NCBI GenBank assembly: GCA_927911695.1
Contig: CAKMQO010000109.1
Location: 1-5,356 of the forward strand
Direction of reading: 5' to 3'
DNA length: 5,356 bases
From: an uncultured Gemella sp.
GTDB taxonomy: Bacteria; Bacillota; Bacilli; Staphylococcales; Gemellaceae
This document shows positions 1-5,182 of this stretch, piece by piece; the first letter of the stretch is position 1, and the number at the start of each line of letters is the position of its first letter. Made by a program: the position numbers and the translations under genes. A model generated the notes under the pieces. That model saw only the letters and a list, made by a program, of their open reading frames with translations. It had not been told where the DNA came from and made no database searches.

Positions 1-141
1 ACTGAAGAAGAACAATTCGAAGCATACAAAGCTGTATTAGAAGGAATGGGTGATAGACCTGTTGTAGTTCGTACTTTAGACATTGGTGGAGATAAAGAAT
101 TACCATACTTAGATTTACCAAAAGAAATGAATCCATTCTTA
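1..141 (+). pseudogene. ptsI: Inverted internal fragment of ptsI (Enzyme I codons about 309-355)
   Basis: Read on the plus strand from base 1, 47 codons give an uninterrupted, well-conserved piece of the Enzyme I PEP-binding domain. It contains [16 protein letters not shown] and then LPKEMNPFL. By comparison with B. subtilis Enzyme I these are residues 309-355, and the Arg codon at 70-72 corresponds to PEP-binding Arg332. The normal continuation (GFRAIR) is absent. The frame instead runs into the antisense of the ptsI 5' part and stops at TGA 211-213. There is no start codon or ribosome site, so this is not an independent gene. It is part of the same ptsI copy in inverted orientation, or a chimeric contig end. 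Confidence 0.88.
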
Positions 142-776
142 ACTTCTTCAGTAATTGTACTAGTTCCTACTACTGCAGGAATTTCTAATGATCTAGCCAT
201 AATAGCTGAGTGAGAAGTACGTCCTCCAATATTTGTAGCAAAACCTTTAACATATTGTTTGTTAAGTTGCGCAGTATCAGATGGAGTTAAGTCTTCTGCA
301 ATAACGATAACTTCTTCATCGATTAAGCTTGGGTTTGGTAAGTCTACACCTAGTAAGTGTGCTAAAATACGTTTAGAAACGTCACGAATATCAGCAGCAC
401 GTTCTTTCATGTAGTCATTGTCCATTGATTCAAACATTGAAACAAACATATCTGAAGTTTCTTTTAATGCATATTCAGCGTTAATTTCTTTTGATTGAAT
501 ATCAGTTTTAACAGTTCCCATAAATTCTGGGTCTTCTAAAATTAATAAGTGAGCTTCGAAAATAGCTGCTTTATCTGCACCTAAGTTTTCGTGAGCTTTA
601 TCTTTAATAATTGTTAATTCTTTTTTAGAAATTTCAATCGCATCTTCAAAACGTTTAACCTCAGCAACAACATCTTGAACTTTAACTTCTTTAACTGTTA
701 AGTTTGGCTCAACAAAAATGTATGCTTTAGCAAAAGATATCCCTTGAGAGGCTGCAATACCTTTTAGTTGTAACAT
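1..776 (-). CDS. ptsI: Enzyme I of the PTS (PEP-protein phosphotransferase), 5' part only, disrupted by an inverted segment
   Basis: Enzyme I takes phosphate from phosphoenolpyruvate and passes it to HPr in the cytoplasm, the first step of PTS sugar uptake. ATG at 776-774 lies one base after the ptsH stop, and an AAGGA site inside the end of ptsH serves it. Residues 1-215 align without gaps (from memory) to B. subtilis Enzyme I: the HPr-binding helical domain (about 30-145, including [20 protein letters not shown]) and the start of the swivelling phosphohistidine domain. The active-site histidine in [21 protein letters not shown] is codon 189 (212-210), the canonical number. After VKNG (codons 212-215, ending at 132) similarity stops. 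The frame stays open to base 1, but it reads the antisense of a later ptsI piece. The PEP-binding barrel, with the equivalents of Arg296, Glu431 and Cys502, is missing. As written the product could not use PEP. Confidence 0.93.
   Translation of the reverse strand, partial: MLQLKGIAASQGISFAKAYIFVEPNLTVKEVKVQDVVAEVKRFEDAIEISKKELTIIKDKAHENLGADKAAIFEAHLLILEDPEFMGTVKTDIQSKEINAEYALKETSDMFVSMFESMDNDYMKERAADIRDVSKRILAHLLGVDLPNPSLIDEEVIVIAEDLTPSDTAQLNKQYVKGFATNIGGRTSHSAIMARSLEIPAVVGTSTITEEVKNGFISFGKSKYGNSLSPPMSKVRTTTGLSPIPSNTALYASNCSSS
132..141. other. Inversion breakpoint inside ptsI, with about 10 bases of shared sequence
   Basis: TCCATTCTTA (plus) fits the end of the inverted fragment (codons for P-F-L in NPFL). 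Its complement TAAGAATGGA fits the end of the normally oriented ptsI part (codons for V-K-N-G). Both sides therefore remain plausible gene sequence across these bases, so the join cannot be placed more precisely. In an intact gene these would be a short inverted repeat roughly 140 codons apart. Confidence 0.75.
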
Positions 777-777
777 T

Positions 778-1041
778 TTATGCTAATCCTTCTTTCTTCA
801 TTGTTTCTTCTAATGCTGCTAATGCTTCTGCTTCGTCAGCTCCGTCAGCGTAAATTACGATATCAGCGTCTTTTCCAACTCCAAGACTCATAACACCCAT
901 AATTGATTTTAAGTTAACTTTACGTCCGTTGAATTCTAATTCAATGTTTGATTGGAATTTTGATGCAGCTTGTACTAATAAAGTAGCTGGTCTAGCGTGG
1001 ATTCCTGTTTCATCGATAACTTTAAATTCTTTTTGTAACAT
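778..1041 (-). CDS. ptsH: HPr, histidine-containing phosphocarrier protein of the PTS
   Basis: HPr receives phosphate from Enzyme I on a histidine and hands it to sugar-specific Enzyme IIA domains. In Bacilli it is also phosphorylated on a serine by HPr kinase, and HPr-Ser-P is the CcpA cofactor in catabolite repression. Two ATGs are in frame, at 1047 and 1041. I choose 1041: AAGGAG lies 8 bases upstream of it but only 2 bases from the first ATG, and this start puts the catalytic histidine of [10 protein letters not shown] at position 15 and the regulatory serine of [12 protein letters not shown] at position 46, both canonical. The product is 87 residues, the usual family length, ending [11 protein letters not shown]. 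It is followed after one base by ptsI, the standard ptsHI operon, and preceded by a recognisable promoter. HPr looks intact although its partner gene here is broken. Confidence 0.97.
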   Translation of the reverse strand: MLQKEFKVIDETGIHARPATLLVQAASKFQSNIELEFNGRKVNLKSIMGVMSLGVGKDADIVIYADGADEAEALAALEETMKKEGLA

Positions 1042-1049
1042 AGTCATGT

Positions 1050-1057
1050 CTCCTTTT
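1050..1057 (-). promoter_or_regulatory. Ribosome binding site of ptsH
   Basis: The minus strand reads AAAAGGAG, ending at 1050. Its spacing is 8 bases to the ATG at 1041 and only 2 to the ATG at 1047, so it favours the downstream start. Confidence 0.8.
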
Positions 1058-1081
1058 ATTTAAAAAAATATTTACATTCAA

Positions 1082-1110
1082 ATAATAACACATGAAAGCA
1101 ATATTTACAA
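1082..1110 (-). promoter_or_regulatory. Sigma-A promoter of ptsHI, with extended -10
   Basis: The minus strand shows TTGTAA (1110-1105), a 17-base spacer, then TATTAT (1087-1082) preceded by TGT, an extended -10. Predicted transcription starts near 1075, leaving a leader of about 35 bases before the ptsH ATG. It is the best promoter match between the queH terminator and ptsH. The spacer holds one TGAAAGC half resembling a CcpA cre site, but the second half is missing, so no catabolite operator is claimed. Confidence 0.6.
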
Positions 1111-1123
1111 GTATTTTATACTT
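1109..1123. repeat. Inverted repeat AAGTAT-TTT-ATACTT at the ptsHI -35
   Basis: These are perfect 6-base arms with a 3-base centre. The left end overlaps the -35 element of the proposed ptsHI promoter by two bases (1109-1110). The position suits an operator, but no known regulator consensus is recognised and short AT-rich palindromes are common by chance in such DNA. Confidence 0.45.
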
Positions 1124-1134
1124 ATCCCACCCTA

Positions 1135-1151
1135 AGAATAGTGCTTATTCT
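1135..1151. repeat. Inverted repeat AGAATA-GTGCT-TATTCT upstream of ptsHI
   Basis: Perfect 6-base arms surround a 5-base centre, about 25 bases upstream of the proposed -35. It may be a regulator site or chance; there is no U-run, so it is not a terminator. Confidence 0.35.
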
Positions 1152-1216
1152 ATAACAAAGAAAACAGTTTCTTATCTGTATAGTAAGCATTTTTTCCTCA
1201 TATATTGAAAATATAA

Positions 1217-1233
1217 TGAAAACACTTTTTTCA
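1217..1233. repeat. Inverted repeat TGAAAA-CACTT-TTTTCA
   Basis: Perfect 6-base arms with a 5-base spacer. It superficially resembles a CcpA cre palindrome but lacks the central CG and has the wrong spacing. Its position between the queH terminator and the ptsHI promoter leaves its role open. Confidence 0.35.
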
Positions 1234-1264
1234 GTACTAATTACCAATATAACGTAAAAATCAT

Positions 1265-1305
1265 AAAAAAGTATCTGTTACCAGGGAAGTAACGATACTT
1301 TTTTT
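1265..1305 (-). terminator. Rho-independent terminator after queH
   Basis: The hairpin has a GTTAC/GTAAC inner stem (1277-1281 with 1289-1293), a one-base bulge (1276), then an outer stem AAAAAAGTATC/GATACTTTTTT, around a 7-base loop. The minus-strand RNA ends in a U-run (complement of A1265-1270). A T-run on the other side would let it work in both directions, but only minus-strand genes abut it. It separates queH from ptsHI. Confidence 0.88.
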
Positions 1306-1376
1306 ATATTATTCTTATTAATTAAATTTAAAATTATTATGTTTTTATTTTTATACTGTAAACCTATTTAAGGAAA

Positions 1377-2141
1377 TTAAACCAATTCTCCACCAAGCTT
1401 AATTATAGATTTAAATTTCTCATAATCCTCATGATTTCTATTGAACTCACGAGCATTTTTATTTACTTCCTTAAAATCAATACCTTGATCTTTAGCGGCA
1501 AAGACACATCCACAGTAACATTGTCTGTATATATTATAGTCATTACACATTTCTACAGATCTTTTATAACCATTATTCTTTTTAAAATCTGACGGTAGAT
1601 AATATATCGAAACTTGTTCTTGAAGAACATATCCAGCTTCATTTATCACAGTAGCATTTTTCTTAGGACTTAGAGTCAAAGCAGAAGCAAAATAATCGTA
1701 ACCTAGCTCCTCAGCCTTCTGTGCAGAAGAGTCTAAACGCATTTCATAACAAATATGACATCTATCTCCACCTTCTCTATCCTCTTCATGTCCTTTTACA
1801 GCACTGATAAATTTACTAGGTGCGTACTCATCAGCTAAGAATTTAATCTTTTTGTCATTTCTTTTATTGAATTCTTCTACAAAATCTTTTTGCACTAACA
1901 TACGTTTAATGTATTCTTCTTTTGGATGAATGTTAGAGTTCGAAAAAAATATTGTAATATCACTAATCTCAGATAAATATTCTAATACATATGTACTACA
2001 AGGAGCACAACAAGAGTGAATAAGAATTTTTGGACGAAAATTAGTCTTCTCCCATTCTTTTATAAGTTCTTTTAGTACGTTATCATAATTAATTTTTTGA
2101 TTTTTGTGTCTTGTATTTATAAATTGTTTACTATCAATCAT
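1377..2141 (-). CDS. queH: Epoxyqueuosine reductase QueH (DUF208 family)
   Basis: QueH carries out the last step of queuosine synthesis, reducing epoxyqueuosine to queuosine at wobble position 34 of tRNAs for His, Asp, Asn and Tyr. It replaces the unrelated, cobalamin-dependent QueG. The 254 residues show the family signature: adjacent cysteines in IHSCCAPCSTY (C44, C45, C48), GGDRCHICYEMRLD (C128, C131), ALTLSPKKN (154-162), YLPSDFKKNNGYKRSVEMC (to C199) and IYRQCYCGC (C208, C210, C212). In the family the paired and CxxC cysteines bind a [4Fe-4S] cluster; the late cysteines are thought to be redox-active or to bind a second iron. Length and start (MIDSKQF, with NQKINYDNVL following) match Bacilli homologues. 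AGAAGGAT lies about 10 bases upstream, rather long spacing. It sits downstream of ruvB and ends in a strong terminator. No frame damage is seen. Confidence 0.95.
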   Translation of the reverse strand: MIDSKQFINTRHKNQKINYDNVLKELIKEWEKTNFRPKILIHSCCAPCSTYVLEYLSEISDITIFFSNSNIHPKEEYIKRMLVQKDFVEEFNKRNDKKIKFLADEYAPSKFISAVKGHEEDREGGDRCHICYEMRLDSSAQKAEELGYDYFASALTLSPKKNATVINEAGYVLQEQVSIYYLPSDFKKNNGYKRSVEMCNDYNIYRQCYCGCVFAAKDQGIDFKEVNKNAREFNRNHEDYEKFKSIIKLGGELV

Positions 2142-2251
2142 ACAAATTTAATCCTTCTAATATTTCTAATATTTTACTACACAAGTTTAATATACTTTAA
2201 TTTATTTTACAATTAATATCATTTCTAATTAAAAGATATTATCAATAACAA

Positions 2252-2305
2252 CTAAAAATAGGTTCCGAAATATGAAATTTTGACATTTCAAAGTTAACGA
2301 AACCC
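2252..2305 (-). terminator. Probable terminator after ruvB (imperfect hairpin)
   Basis: The minus strand reads GGTTTCG (2304-2298), an internal loop, TGAAAT (2290-2285), a 6-base loop, ATTTCA (2278-2273) and CGGAACC (2267-2261), then TATTTTTAG. The outer stem has one G-U pair. The U-run is short and interrupted, so termination may be partial and ruvB transcripts could continue into queH. The inner TGAAAT/ATTTCA palindrome might instead be an operator. Confidence 0.5.
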
Positions 2306-2317
2306 ATTATTTATTAA

Positions 2318-3319
2318 TTATTCAACTTTATACGCTATTCCTAAATGCTGATATGCTTTAGGTGTAGCACGACGTCCTCTAGGCGTACGTTCTATAAATC
2401 CTTCTTTAACAAGATATGGCTCATATACATCTTCTATAGTAATACTTTCTTCACCTATAGTCACAGCAATTGTTTCAAGACCTACAGCACGGCCTTCATA
2501 ACGCTTAATCAAACATTCAAGAATTTTATAGTCGATATTATCAAGACCTTTCGCATCTACTTGTAGTAAATCCAACGATTCAACAGCCAAGTCCTTAGCT
2601 ATAACACCATCATTTTTCACTTGAGCGAAGTCTCTTACACGTTTAAGAAGCCTATTCGCTATTCGAGGTGTTCCACGAGATCTCATCGCAATTTCATACG
2701 AACTCTCTTCATCAATATCACATTCAAAAATATCAGATGTTCTTTCTATAATGTTTTGCAATTCAGAAATAGTATAAAATTCCAGACGACAATGCACACC
2801 AAACCTATCTCGAAGTGGAGCAGTTAAAGCTCCAGCTCTCGTAGTTGCACCAACCAATGTGAATGGTGGTAGTTCAATCCTAATACTACGCGATTCTTCA
2901 CCTTTACCAATTACAATATCAAGATAAAAATCTTCCATCGCAGAATATAGTATCTCTTCAATAGATCTACTTATTCTGTGAATTTCATCGATAAAAAGAA
3001 CATCACCTGGTTCAAGACTAGTTAATATAGCAGCTAAATCTCCAGATTTCTCTATCGCAGGCCCTGAGGTATATTTAATTCCCACTTCCATCTCATTAGC
3101 AATAATTGTCGCAAGTGTTGTCTTACCTAATCCAGGGGGACCATATAGTAAGCAATGATCTAGAACCTCACCACGAAGTTTTGCAGCCTCTATAAATATT
3201 TTCAAATTACTTTTTATCTGTTCTTGTCCTATATATTGACTAAGAAACTTCGGTCTTAAAGACTGCTCCTCTCGCTCTTCACCAAAATTTTGGCTTGCAG
3301 ATACCATTCTATCTTCCAT
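2318..3319 (-). CDS. ruvB: Holliday junction branch migration ATPase RuvB
   Basis: RuvB forms hexameric rings that pump DNA through the RuvA-bound Holliday junction during recombination repair. The 333-residue protein is full length. Visible in order: an N-terminal [20 protein letters not shown] segment (20-39), Walker [10 protein letters not shown] (60-68), Walker [11 protein letters not shown] (106-115), the RuvB-specific beta-hairpin region (about 125-150), sensor I GATTRAG (157-163), the arginine finger in APLRDRFG (R170, the T. maritima number), sensor [14 protein letters not shown] (216-227), and the C-terminal winged helix ending in [16 protein letters not shown] (312-327). The ATG at 3319 has AAAGGAGG five bases upstream; a second ATG at codon 5 has no better site. 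It follows ruvA by 19 bases and shares its promoter. No disrupted motif is visible. Confidence 0.98.
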   Translation of the reverse strand: MEDRMVSASQNFGEEREEQSLRPKFLSQYIGQEQIKSNLKIFIEAAKLRGEVLDHCLLYGPPGLGKTTLATIIANEMEVGIKYTSGPAIEKSGDLAAILTSLEPGDVLFIDEIHRISRSIEEILYSAMEDFYLDIVIGKGEESRSIRIELPPFTLVGATTRAGALTAPLRDRFGVHCRLEFYTISELQNIIERTSDIFECDIDEESSYEIAMRSRGTPRIANRLLKRVRDFAQVKNDGVIAKDLAVESLDLLQVDAKGLDNIDYKILECLIKRYEGRAVGLETIAVTIGEESITIEDVYEPYLVKEGFIERTPRGRRATPKAYQHLGIAYKVE

Positions 3320-3324
3320 AATTT

Positions 3325-3332
3325 CCTCCTTT
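3325..3332 (-). promoter_or_regulatory. Ribosome binding site of ruvB
   Basis: The minus strand reads AAAGGAGG, an almost complete anti-16S match, five bases before the ATG at 3319. It fixes that start over the in-frame ATG at 3307 and would let ruvB be translated independently of the frameshifted ruvA. Confidence 0.85.
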
Positions 3333-3338
3333 CATAAA

Positions 3339-3921
3339 TTATGCACTCATTAATAATTTTAATCCTTGTTTTACATACTCATCAACACCAGCGAAGTCGA
3401 ATGCTGATAATTTTTTCTCGATTTTTGCAAGTTCTTTTTTTGCTATATCCTAGAGCTTCCAATGCTAACATTGCATCACTTAGATAATTATTTACAGCAG
3501 TTGAAGCACTACTAATATTAGTCATACTGAAATCAACTTTACCTTGTAAATCAAGAATAATCTGTTGAGCAGATTTTTTCCCAATTCCCGGAAACTTCGT
3601 TAAATATGTTACATCTCGATTCTCTATAGCTCCAATAATTTCTTCACTAGTACCTCCAGCTAATATAGCTAAAGCACTCTTAGGTCCTACACCTTTTACT
3701 TTTAACAATAGTAAAAATACTTTTTTCTGATCTTTATTAGAAAATCCATAAAGTATATTAGAATCTTCCCTTACTTGTTGGCTAATAAAAACTGTTTTTT
3801 CTTCATTCAATTGATATTCGTATGGATTAGCAACAACTATTTCATAGCCTATTCCATTGTTATCAACAACGATATTTGTCGGATTAATTTCCGAAATTTT
3901 TCCTTTAATATATGCGTACAT
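3339..3921 (-). CDS. ruvA: Holliday junction DNA-binding protein RuvA, +1 frameshift near the 3' end
   Basis: RuvA binds the four-way junction as a tetramer and docks RuvB. ATG 3921 is chosen over the upstream in-frame GTG (3930), because AGGAGT (3936-3931) is 9 bases from the ATG and abuts the GTG; MYAYIKG is the family start. Domain I (OB fold) is residues 1-64, with the acidic pin RED at 51-53; domain II has helix-hairpin-helix motifs KVKGVGPKSAL (74-84) and LTKFPGIGKKSAQQ (107-120); domain III begins near 145. After GYSKK (residue 162) an A7 run (3441-3435) shifts frame: the read frame adds 17 unrelated residues and stops at 3382 (179 residues). Removing one A restores ELAKIEKKL, then a 31-residue tail ending KLLMSA and a stop at 3339, 193 residues in all, the normal length. 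The lost tail forms most of the RuvB-contacting domain III. Sequencing error, mutation or slippage are possible. Confidence 0.93.
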
Positions 3922-3930
3922 TACATTCAC

Positions 3931-3936
3931 ACTCCT
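3931..3936 (-). promoter_or_regulatory. Ribosome binding site of ruvA
   Basis: AGGAGT on the minus strand lies 9 bases before the ATG at 3921 and directly touches the GTG at 3930, so it supports the ATG as start. Confidence 0.75.
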
Positions 3937-3949
3937 GATTGATTATTTA

Positions 3950-3978
3950 ATTATAAAATTAATCACAAAAAATCTCAA
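3950..3978 (-). promoter_or_regulatory. Sigma-A promoter of ruvAB
   Basis: The minus strand has TTGAGA (3978-3973), an exact 17-base spacer and a perfect TATAAT (3955-3950). Predicted transcription starts near 3943, just before the ruvA ribosome site. It lies between the upstream terminator and ruvA. No CGAAC-type LexA (SOS) box is visible around it, so damage induction is not indicated by the sequence. Confidence 0.8.
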
Positions 3979-4017
3979 GTGTTTTATTTAATCAAAATAA
4001 TTACTTGCTTTATAGAT

Positions 4018-4048
4018 AAAAAAAACTTGGCACATTATGTACCAAGTT
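4018..4048 (-). terminator. Rho-independent terminator after the phnD-like gene
   Basis: On the minus strand AACTTGG (4048-4042) pairs with CCAAGTT (4030-4024), with an inner ACAT/ATGT stem after one mismatch. It is followed by eight T (4025-4018). It begins only about 8 bases after the stop codon of the binding-protein gene and closes that transcript before ruvA. Confidence 0.92.
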
Positions 4049-4055
4049 CATATTT

Positions 4056-4943
4056 CTATTTTACTTTATCTAAATCAACATTCATAACTTTTGCAGTTGC
4101 TTCTACTTTTTTATAAGCATCTTGATCAACATCAGTAAATCCAGTGATACTAAACATCTTTGTGAATAATTCTTTCATTTTTGGATCATTTTCAATATCA
4201 CGAAGAGCTTTTTCTAATTTATCCTGTAACTCTTTATCCATTTTGCTAGAAGTTGTAACCATAACACCAGGAATCATATCACTAGTTGCTAATTTTTGAA
4301 TATCAGTTTTTGCCTGAGGGAAGTCTTTAGCATATCTATCTTCCACTCCATCGAATGTCGCAATTACATCAACATCTTTGTTAAGAAGTAATTGTAAACT
4401 CTTATCATGTCCACCACTAAATTGATAGCTAATATCTTTATCTAAATTAAGACCAGCTTCAACTAACATAGCACCTGGATAAATATATCCTGATGAAGAT
4501 GATGGATCTACAAATGCTACTTTTTTGCCTTTAACATCTTGAAGTGATTTAATACCAGAATCTTTTCTTACATATAATTCAGCAGTGTATCCAGGTTTTC
4601 CTGTTTTACCTTTAGATGTTAGTATAGGTTTTGCACTACTTTGTTTTTGAGCAAGTAAAGATGAAAATGGAGGAATGATACCAAAATCAACACTTCCACT
4701 ACCTAATCCCTCAACTACACCAATATAGTTACTAGCTGTAAAAGCTTCTACTTTTACCCCTAATCTTTCAGAAAGATAATCAGAGATTGGTTTAAGGTCT
4801 TCAACAAGTTTCTCACTATTTTTCAGAGGAACAAATCCCATTTTAATAACTTTTTCTTCTTTTTTCGTTTCAGTCTTTGTAGTACATCCTACGATAGAGA
4901 AGACAAAAATAAAACTAAATAAAGCCAATAATATTTTCTTCAT
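4056..4943 (-). CDS. phnD: PhnD-type phosphate/phosphonate ABC transporter substrate-binding lipoprotein
   Basis: This is an extracellular lipoprotein that would capture a phosphorus oxyanion (phosphonate, phosphite or phosphate) for an ABC importer. Residues 1-20 are a lipoprotein signal peptide: KK, a hydrophobic core, and lipobox SIVGC with Cys20 as the lipidated residue. A charged linker (21-33) precedes the binding domain. Family landmarks are IKMGFVPLKNSEKL (33-46), SNYIGVVEGLGSGSVDFGIIPP (71-92), the anion-binding loop DPSSSSGYIYPG (146-157), SGGHDKS (176-182), DVIATFDG (192-199) and SDMIPG (221-226). At 295 residues it is of normal length. GAGGAGG lies 7 bases before the ATG. It is flanked by tRNA genes and its own terminator, with no phnC or phnE next to it, so the transporter must be elsewhere. 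Family assignment is firm; ligand and symbol are inferred. Confidence 0.9.
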   Translation of the reverse strand: MKKILLALFSFIFVFSIVGCTTKTETKKEEKVIKMGFVPLKNSEKLVEDLKPISDYLSERLGVKVEAFTASNYIGVVEGLGSGSVDFGIIPPFSSLLAQKQSSAKPILTSKGKTGKPGYTAELYVRKDSGIKSLQDVKGKKVAFVDPSSSSGYIYPGAMLVEAGLNLDKDISYQFSGGHDKSLQLLLNKDVDVIATFDGVEDRYAKDFPQAKTDIQKLATSDMIPGVMVTTSSKMDKELQDKLEKALRDIENDPKMKELFTKMFSITGFTDVDQDAYKKVEATAKVMNVDLDKVK

Positions 4944-4950
4944 ATTATTT

Positions 4951-4957
4951 CCTCCTC
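4951..4957 (-). promoter_or_regulatory. Ribosome binding site of the phnD-like gene
   Basis: GAGGAGG on the minus strand, 7 bases before the ATG at 4943. It is strong and fixes the start, which also gives a standard lipoprotein signal. Confidence 0.8.
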
Positions 4958-4983
4958 GATATTTTTAAATTAAATTTGATATA

Positions 4984-4992
4984 ATTTTATCA
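4984..4992 (-). promoter_or_regulatory. Possible extended -10 promoter of the phnD-like gene
   Basis: The minus strand reads TGATAAAAT (4992-4984): a TGn extension plus TAAAAT. No convincing -35 hexamer lies at the normal distance, which extended -10 promoters can tolerate. Predicted transcription starts near 4977, about 34 bases before the ATG. Confidence 0.4.
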
Positions 4993-5065
4993 CAAAAAAC
5001 ATATATCTAGCTTTTAAAACGAAATAATAACAATTTTTAAAGAGAAATTTTCACATTACTAAAAT

Positions 5066-5100
5066 AATGTTCGGTAATCACTAATAAATTTCCGAATATT
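5066..5100. repeat. Imperfect inverted repeat upstream of the phnD-like gene
   Basis: AATGTTCGG (5066-5074) and CCGAATATT (5092-5100) form 9-base arms with one G-T pair and a 17-base spacer, about 75-110 bases upstream of the proposed -10. There is no real U-run on either side, so a terminator is unlikely. It could be a regulator site or an RNA hairpin at the end of the tRNA transcript. Confidence 0.45.
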
Positions 5101-5146
5101 TTCATAATACAAGGATTATAAATAATATAAATCGTAATCTAGGCAT

Positions 5147-5173
5147 AAAAAAAAAACACCTTATAAAAAGATG
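5147..5173 (-). terminator. Possible terminator of the tRNA transcript
   Basis: Past the tRNA-Cys 3' end the minus strand has CATC (5173-5170), a 9-base loop, GGTG (5160-5157) and then ten T (5156-5147). The T-run is excellent but the stem is only four pairs including a G-U, so this may be a weak terminator or a processing tail. Confidence 0.4.
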
Positions 5174-5182
5174 AGTAAAAAT

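Larger units (their letters stand above)
1042..1376. other. Intergenic region between queH and ptsH: terminator, promoter, inverted repeats, no gene
   Basis: This stretch contains no credible coding frame. Going leftward from queH it holds about 70 bases of very AT-rich DNA, the queH terminator (1265-1305), an inverted repeat (1217-1233), two more inverted repeats (1135-1151 and 1109-1123), the ptsHI promoter (1082-1110) and the ptsH ribosome site. The 1120-1260 part is longer than a simple promoter needs. Confidence 0.7.

Noticed and set aside
1042..1047. ATG at 1047 as the ptsH start
   Set aside because: Only 2 bases separate it from the ribosome site, and it would move the active histidine to 17 and the regulatory serine to 48.
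1093..1106. Possible CcpA cre site in the ptsHI promoter spacer
   Set aside because: TGAAAGC matches the left half, but the central CG and the right half (TTTCA) are missing.
1126..1133. AGGGTGG on the minus strand upstream of ptsH, resembling the T-box antiterminator motif
   Set aside because: The rest of the motif (AACCGCG) is absent, as are a specifier stem and a competing terminator before ptsH, and ptsH is not an amino-acid gene.
1217..1233. TGAAAA...TTTTCA as a cre operator
   Set aside because: The arms are 5 bases apart with CACTT in the centre instead of the cre CG core, and the register does not fit the 14-16 base consensus. It is kept only as an inverted repeat.
2142..2317. Separate queH promoter in the ruvB-queH gap (TTGATA near 2240)
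   Set aside because: No -10 better than four matches falls at acceptable spacing, so I do not claim a promoter.
2345..2827. Two plus-strand open frames of 73 and 68 codons
   Set aside because: Both lie wholly antisense to ruvB, which is full length and conserved. They have no ribosome site, and their composition (many S, T, F, R) is typical of antisense translation.
3432..3441. Classical -1 programmed frameshift at A-AAA-AAG in ruvA
   Set aside because: The slippery heptamer is present, but the conserved tail needs a +1 (or -2) change, so a -1 shift would not restore RuvA.
3922..3930. GTG at 3930 as the ruvA start
   Set aside because: It touches the Shine-Dalgarno AGGAGT with no spacing, while the ATG at 3921 has 9 bases and gives the family N-terminus MYAYIKG.
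5115..5120. Perfect TATAAT on the minus strand between the tRNAs and the phnD-like gene
   Set aside because: No -35-like hexamer lies at 16-18 bases and it is far from the gene. Such hexamers are frequent in this AT-rich stretch.
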